Shown one piece after another: positions 60,001 to 64,000 of a stretch of DNA of 64,000 nucleotides. Source of the DNA: Bugula neritina (Eukaryota > Bryozoa > Gymnolaemata > Cheilostomatida > Bugulidae); contig OZ037765.1 in the NCBI GenBank assembly GCA_964035545.1, positions 4,027,698-4,091,697 of the forward strand. Reading direction: 5' to 3'. The position numbers and the translations under genes were made by a program. The notes under the pieces were generated by a model. The model searched no databases, was not told the origin of the DNA, and saw only the letters and a program-made list of their open reading frames with translations. Position 1 is the first letter of the stretch. Each line of letters opens with the position of its first letter.

Positions 60001-62419
60001 CCTTAAAAATGAAAATTCGGATATTTACCTTTACAATATTTAACATAATTATTGTATGTTCACTGGAATTTCACTTTAGCTGGAGTTAATAGTAATTATA
60101 ACAGCAAAGATATAAATGCAACTTCAGACTTGACTAGTAAACTTTCTAAGTTTCTAATATTTTATACTCTGAAAAATTTTCACGATGCAACATTTTGTTT
60201 CTGTTTGGTTTTATACACATTATATTTTTGTGTTCTGTAGATAACTCTGACGGTACAACCGACACAAAAATAATACATTATGGATCAGCAGCAACTGCTT
60301 TCATGTTACTCTTCAACTATAAGATAGAAGCAGACGGATATCTAGTTGGCTGGAAGTATATGATTGGTTATTCTACTGACTACTGTGACTCATATGCTGC
60401 TATCTGGAGACAGACAGGAGAAGGTAACTCTGCTGTATTCAATCTGATTACAGAAACTCTACTCACACCTGAAGATGTATCTACGGGAGGAATCAGATTC
60501 CAGTTTGTACAGAACTCTACAGAGGTAGTTAGAAAAGGAGACTTTCTTGCTCTGTATGTAGAAAAGTTGAGTGGATCTGGTTGTAGAGGTAACCTCGTCT
60601 CATTTAGACCAAGTAGGTCAGGAGATCCTCTAGCTTACATACGTTCTCCACTTAATCATAACAGAGACAGAGTAGACAGACTCACAGCTTCAGATGTTAG
60701 ACAAGAACCTAGAGGAGTAGCACTGAGAGCCTACATAGCAGGTGATTATATTACACTGGTGCAATGCCCTGTCTCGATTGTTTCTAATAAATAATGCACA
60801 ACAAATAAATTTGGATACTTAATGTCTGTTTTGATGCACATTTTACTCCTAGTTAAACTAAGTTGCAAACTTCTTTAGCTACTTTTACTGAATTGATAGC
60901 AAGGAATGTCAAATGTGTTTTTAGTGTATGCCTAAAGCCTTATCTAAACTAGGCTTTATTTATTTTAATACACTACCACATTCTAGTTTTAGCTGACAGC
61001 CAAACAAAATTACGCTTTAGAGTACAGAAAAATTTTCATGTATTTTTATATTTACGTAATTCGGTCAACAAACTATTTTTTTAAGATTAAATTTGGAATC
61101 AACGTAGTCAATAACTCTAAAACTAGGCTTTTATCTAATTTTTAGCAGTCTATCTTTTCGTCTAAATTTTTGTGCTGTTTACTCTTACTGTATTTAGCAA
61201 ACCTTAGTTTTATATGTGTAAAACCTGCGTTCATTACACTACTTGACTTTTTTAAATAGCTGTAAAGGAATAAGAATTATATGTTCATGCTGTTTGTTTA
61301 ATTTTTTAGAACTTTTGAAGCTGTCTGGAGATCCAGTATCTTCTCACACAGATGTGTCATCAGGAGAAATCAGAATTACATGGGAATTTCCAGCTACTGT
61401 ATCCAATCAGGAGCTCACAACTACTCATTTTAAAATAGAATGTTCAGACAACTCCAACTTCAACACAATAATAAGCTCTAAATTAGTTTCTATAGACTAC
61501 AGAGAGACTGTAATTAGTAATCTGAATATGCAACAACCTTACTATGCTAGAGTATCCACTGTGAGGAATTATCATAGTGAAGAGTTAATACAAGATGTCT
61601 ATACAGTCAACTCTCTATTCTGTGCAGGTATAAATTATTTATAAGCTAATTTTATAATTTGCCACAAACAAAACAATTATATAATATAAGTATATAATTG
61701 TTAGTCGTCATATAAAATTGTCAAGTAAATTGTTCACCTAACTATAATGTTACATAGTAGAAATGTTAGACTGGTAATAATATTTTACAGATAAAATAAT
61801 CAAGTATAGGGTATATCATATATATAGTATCTATTATAGTATATATGTATATGTGTGTGTGCGTGTGCATGTGTGTGGGCTTCGGCACAAGGTTTATGGT
61901 TCAACACCCAAAGGCCATTGGTGATGTCAGGAAGAGCATCCATAATGGCTCCTGTGCCTCATCTGAAAATGTTCTTAGCCCAATTTATAAGAACCTTTTC
62001 CATCAGGGTTTCTCACAGGGGTATCGACTATAAGTTTGCATGAGTAAGATTAAGACTGACTCAAAGTGAATGTGGTACTATTTAAGAGCTCACAGTGATA
62101 ATTGCAGGTAGTCATAGTGATAGTCATATTAATAGTCATATTAATAGTAATGGTAATACTTTTAATTGTTCTCGTACTAATACTGAACTTAGCTCTTCAA
62201 CTTGCATGAGTTCCCCCCCCTTCGGCCCTCCCAACCGACCAGGACATGGCAGTGAAAGGTGAATATTCTATATTATTGTGTTGACATATTAACTCACTAG
62301 CTGTTCTCATATATCCTATAGAAAGAGGTAAATTAACAGCTGGAGATGTTATCATAACAGAAAGTGGTATTCTTAAACCAGAAGAAGAGAGACTAGTTAC
62401 TGTGTCTATACCTTTACTT
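57006..62419 (+). CDS. Receptor-type protein tyrosine phosphatase, copy 2 (first six exons, partial)
   Basis: Tandem paralogue of copy 1. Exons 57006-57057, 58023-58277, 59377-59640, 60241-60741, 61310-61627 and 62322-62419 have exactly the same lengths and phases as exons 1-6 of copy 1. They encode the signal peptide, two PAN-like modules, the unrecognised module, FN3 and the start of the next beta-rich segment. No frame break is seen. Exon 7 is not reached, because an insertion starting near 62606 fills intron 6 to the window end. Introns are also similar to copy 1, so the duplication is fairly recent. Confidence 0.85.
58023..58277 (+). CDS. Copy 2 exon 2: PAN/Apple-like module
   Basis: 255 nt; all cysteines conserved with copy 1; scattered replacements such as GEGRLDSY for GVGKLEPY. 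Confidence 0.75.
59377..59640 (+). CDS. Copy 2 exon 3: second Cys-rich module
   Basis: 264 nt; same cysteines as copy 1; begins GIWQPWTATRGYYL. Confidence 0.7.
60241..60741 (+). CDS. Copy 2 exon 4: unrecognised extracellular module
   Basis: 501 nt. The central region is almost identical to copy 1, but short stretches differ strongly, mainly the first 20 residues and the loop after GDFLALY (VEKLSGSGC here, LEYEMKSDC in copy 1). As in copy 1, reading past the GTGATT donor reaches a stop (60792-60794) followed by AATAAA. Confidence 0.7.
61310..61627 (+). CDS. Copy 2 exon 5: FN3-like module
   Basis: 318 nt, phase 1-1, about 90 percent like copy 1 at the protein level by eye. Confidence 0.7.
61640..62260. 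mobile_element. Unclassified small insertion in intron 5 of copy 2
   Basis: This intron is about 690 bp, against about 210 bp in copy 1. The extra part holds a TG-rich run (61849-61878), a GGTTCAACACC word like a pol III B box (about 61899), the phrase GTCAGGAAGAGCATCC, and an ATAGTCATATTA-type tail. This suggests a SINE or a non-LTR 3' end, but boundaries and family are unclear. Confidence 0.4.
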
Positions 62420-62605
62420 GTAAGTTTATATTTTATATAGATGTAGAAAGACATTTTGAGCACTGTTGCTAATAGTTGTGTGCTACAGAATAGGAATAGA
62501 ACCTGTATTTATCTGATAGGTCTGTTCTACACCAGCTTTCTTCATTATAAGCATAGTTAATTTACAATTGAATAGCAATTCACATCAATATTGAATATAC
62601 TCTTA

Positions 62606-64000
62606 TAGTGGGGGTGCCAACATGCCAAAATGGGCGGGTGAAGCACATCAATACTAACCTTTGTTGCTATATATCACTGCAAAGCCAACATTCTACTGAT
62701 CTCAGATCTGCGAGTACCTTTTTTGTATCTGGGGGGGTTCTCTCGTGAGAGGGGTGGATATACAGGGGTTCAGCATTTTTCAAGGGGGGACTATGGAACT
62801 CTAAATATTTAATTTTCTGAGTAGTTTAAGTTTGACATTAAAAATATTTTCAAGAAAGGCTGTACACATATGACACTTTCTCTAACAAAAGTTTTGACCA
62901 AAAATAAAAAAGTGGGCGGAGCCTATAATATGACAAACTACTTTTTTGCATATACCTGATATTCTCTAAACTGCTACTTTTCTGTTCTAGCATTTAGAAT
63001 GTTGATTTTTGGTATAAAAATACTCTATTGTGTTCTAATAATGCTCTCCAGTTTTCATTACATTCTGAACTATATAACTTCTTTCCCAACCATAACAAAT
63101 AAAAAACATAAAACGGGAGTTATCTCCTCCGTTAAAAATTATTGCATTTTTACCCAATAATATTGCTCTTTGTTGAAAGGAACAACATCAGCATAATAAA
63201 AATGTATTCTTAGTGTGTTTATATTAGCTTATTAGTGACAGGGTTTCAGTAATTGATCTTGGAAAAAATGAAAAAATAATTTTGCATAGCATTAAGTTGA
63301 AAGTTCATGATATAATCAATTCATCATACTCATCAAAGATTAAACCACCTAAACAGACTACGAAAGCAAATAGCATAAAAGAAATATCACATATAATTCA
63401 CAATGACATAATAAATGCCTGAAAACAAACAGAAACCTTCAACATATGCTTAGAGAGCTTACAGAGTGTGATCCCAAATAGTCTCAGGTTATTTCTTGAT
63501 GAACTTGGAACAAAGGAGCCTGGGAAATCAGCTCTTTCGCATGATATCATTGCATCAGTGACAAACAAAATCACCCCTAAGCAAGTTTTATTGGGAACAG
63601 CAGTAAGACATTTAACTGGAAGCAAGCAGGTTATTGGGCAACTAAATAAATTAGGCCACAGTTGTTCATATACGGAATTGTTGAGATTAGAAACGGCGGC
63701 AGCGGTTAATGAAATAAACTCGGCAGTTGATCGTGGAGTTGTGATTCCATCAAATATTCGACCAGCATCACATGGCTTTATACAAGCAGCAGCAGATAAT
63801 GATGATTTTTTGGAAGATACGGTTGACGGAAAGAATACAACACATGGCACCACAATGATTTTGATTCAGGAAGGTTCCATTGGAGCTGAAATGAAGACAA
63901 TCATTAGAACTAGAGAAAGATCACTGAGCACTGATTCTTACAGACAGCTACAGGAAATCAAATTTATTGAGCTTAGAAAACCAAAAATCGATCCCCCAGC
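62606..64000 (+). mobile_element. Unclassified insertion in intron 6 of copy 2, partial
   Basis: Colinearity with the copy-1 intron stops near 62606 (copy 1 about 8072). The following sequence has no match in copy 1 and does not end before the window does. It begins with a G-rich stretch and holds an open frame from 63423 to the end. No terminal repeat is visible from one side only. Confidence 0.5.
63423..64000 (+). CDS. Open frame of an uncharacterised repeat-encoded protein, partial
   Basis: 192 codons open to the window end, with no ATG needed upstream (a TGA lies at 63420-63422; a splice acceptor AACAAACAG at about 63424-63432 is possible). Key words: GTAVRHLTGSKQVIGQLNKL, YTELLRLETAAAV, VIPSNIRP, then HGFIQAAADNDDFLEDTVDG. 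It resembles a recurrent uncharacterised family that I recall from marine invertebrate genomes, but I cannot name it or its function. The long minus-strand frame over 63398-63853 is its shadow. Confidence 0.5.

Larger units (their letters stand above)
57058..61309. other. Long introns of copy 2, ectodomain part
   Basis: Introns 57058-58022, 58278-59376, 59641-60240 and 60742-61309 align with the copy-1 introns and hold no gene or further repeat that I recognise. Confidence 0.7.

Noticed and set aside
63398-63853. 151-aa minus-strand frame
   Set aside because: Antisense to the longer plus-strand frame 63423-64000, which has the more protein-like composition.

Overview
The window is animal nuclear DNA. 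It has intron-rich host genes with GT..AG introns, long AT-rich introns and intergenic DNA, and several classes of transposon. The host genes encode a receptor-type protein tyrosine phosphatase (RPTP) with PAN/Apple-like and fibronectin III modules, so this is a metazoan. The style fits a sponge or another marine invertebrate, but the species cannot be fixed from sequence alone.

Host layout: one complete RPTP gene (copy 1, 28 exons, 2883-27959, + strand) is followed by the first six exons of a second copy (57006-62419, + strand, running off the window). All 28 predicted exons of copy 1 join in phase (4473 nt, 1490 codons plus stop). The product has a signal peptide, two Cys-rich PAN/Apple-like modules, a large unrecognised module, FN3 modules, a LAR-like juxtamembrane domain with a furin-type RKKR site, a transmembrane helix, an active PTP domain (WPD loop and HCSAGVGRTG) and a degenerate second PTP domain. 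Bases 1-2882 match the pieces between 27990 and 57005, so the window opens about 30 bp after the stop codon of a still earlier copy. This is a tandem array of at least three genes.

Mobile DNA: the spacer between copies 1 and 2 is about 2.9 kb of ancestral sequence swollen to 29 kb by four independent insertions. These are three Ty3/gypsy LTR elements (29003-36506 +, 42351-49795 +, 50152-56828 -) and a 4.5-kb TIR element (36640-41145). A fourth gypsy element (17798-25294 +) sits in an intron of the second PTP domain of copy 1. All four gypsy elements have 4-bp target duplications and a tRNA-Leu-type primer binding site. Two LTR families are present (A: elements 1, 2, 4; B: element 3). Both carry gag, a -1 frameshift signal (G TTA AAC plus GC-rich hairpin), pol (PR-RT-RH-IN), and a third ORF with a C2H2 finger and coiled coil that seems to be expressed through a spliced 25-nt first exon. 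Element 3 is a recombinant with a family-A pol in a family-B backbone.

Other insertions: a 5'-truncated Penelope-like element (GIY-YIG endonuclease) flanked by inverted 192-bp repeats, each with a hammerhead-ribozyme-like motif; a degraded hAT-type MITE; a long (ACT)n microsatellite; a small unclassified insertion in intron 5 of copy 2; and an unclassified insertion in intron 6 of copy 2 carrying an open frame to the window end. The 4.5-kb TIR element carries, on its minus strand, recognisable exons of a ubiquitin-specific protease.

No tRNA or rRNA genes and no CRISPR arrays were seen. All splice sites and family names are read by eye; no search was run.
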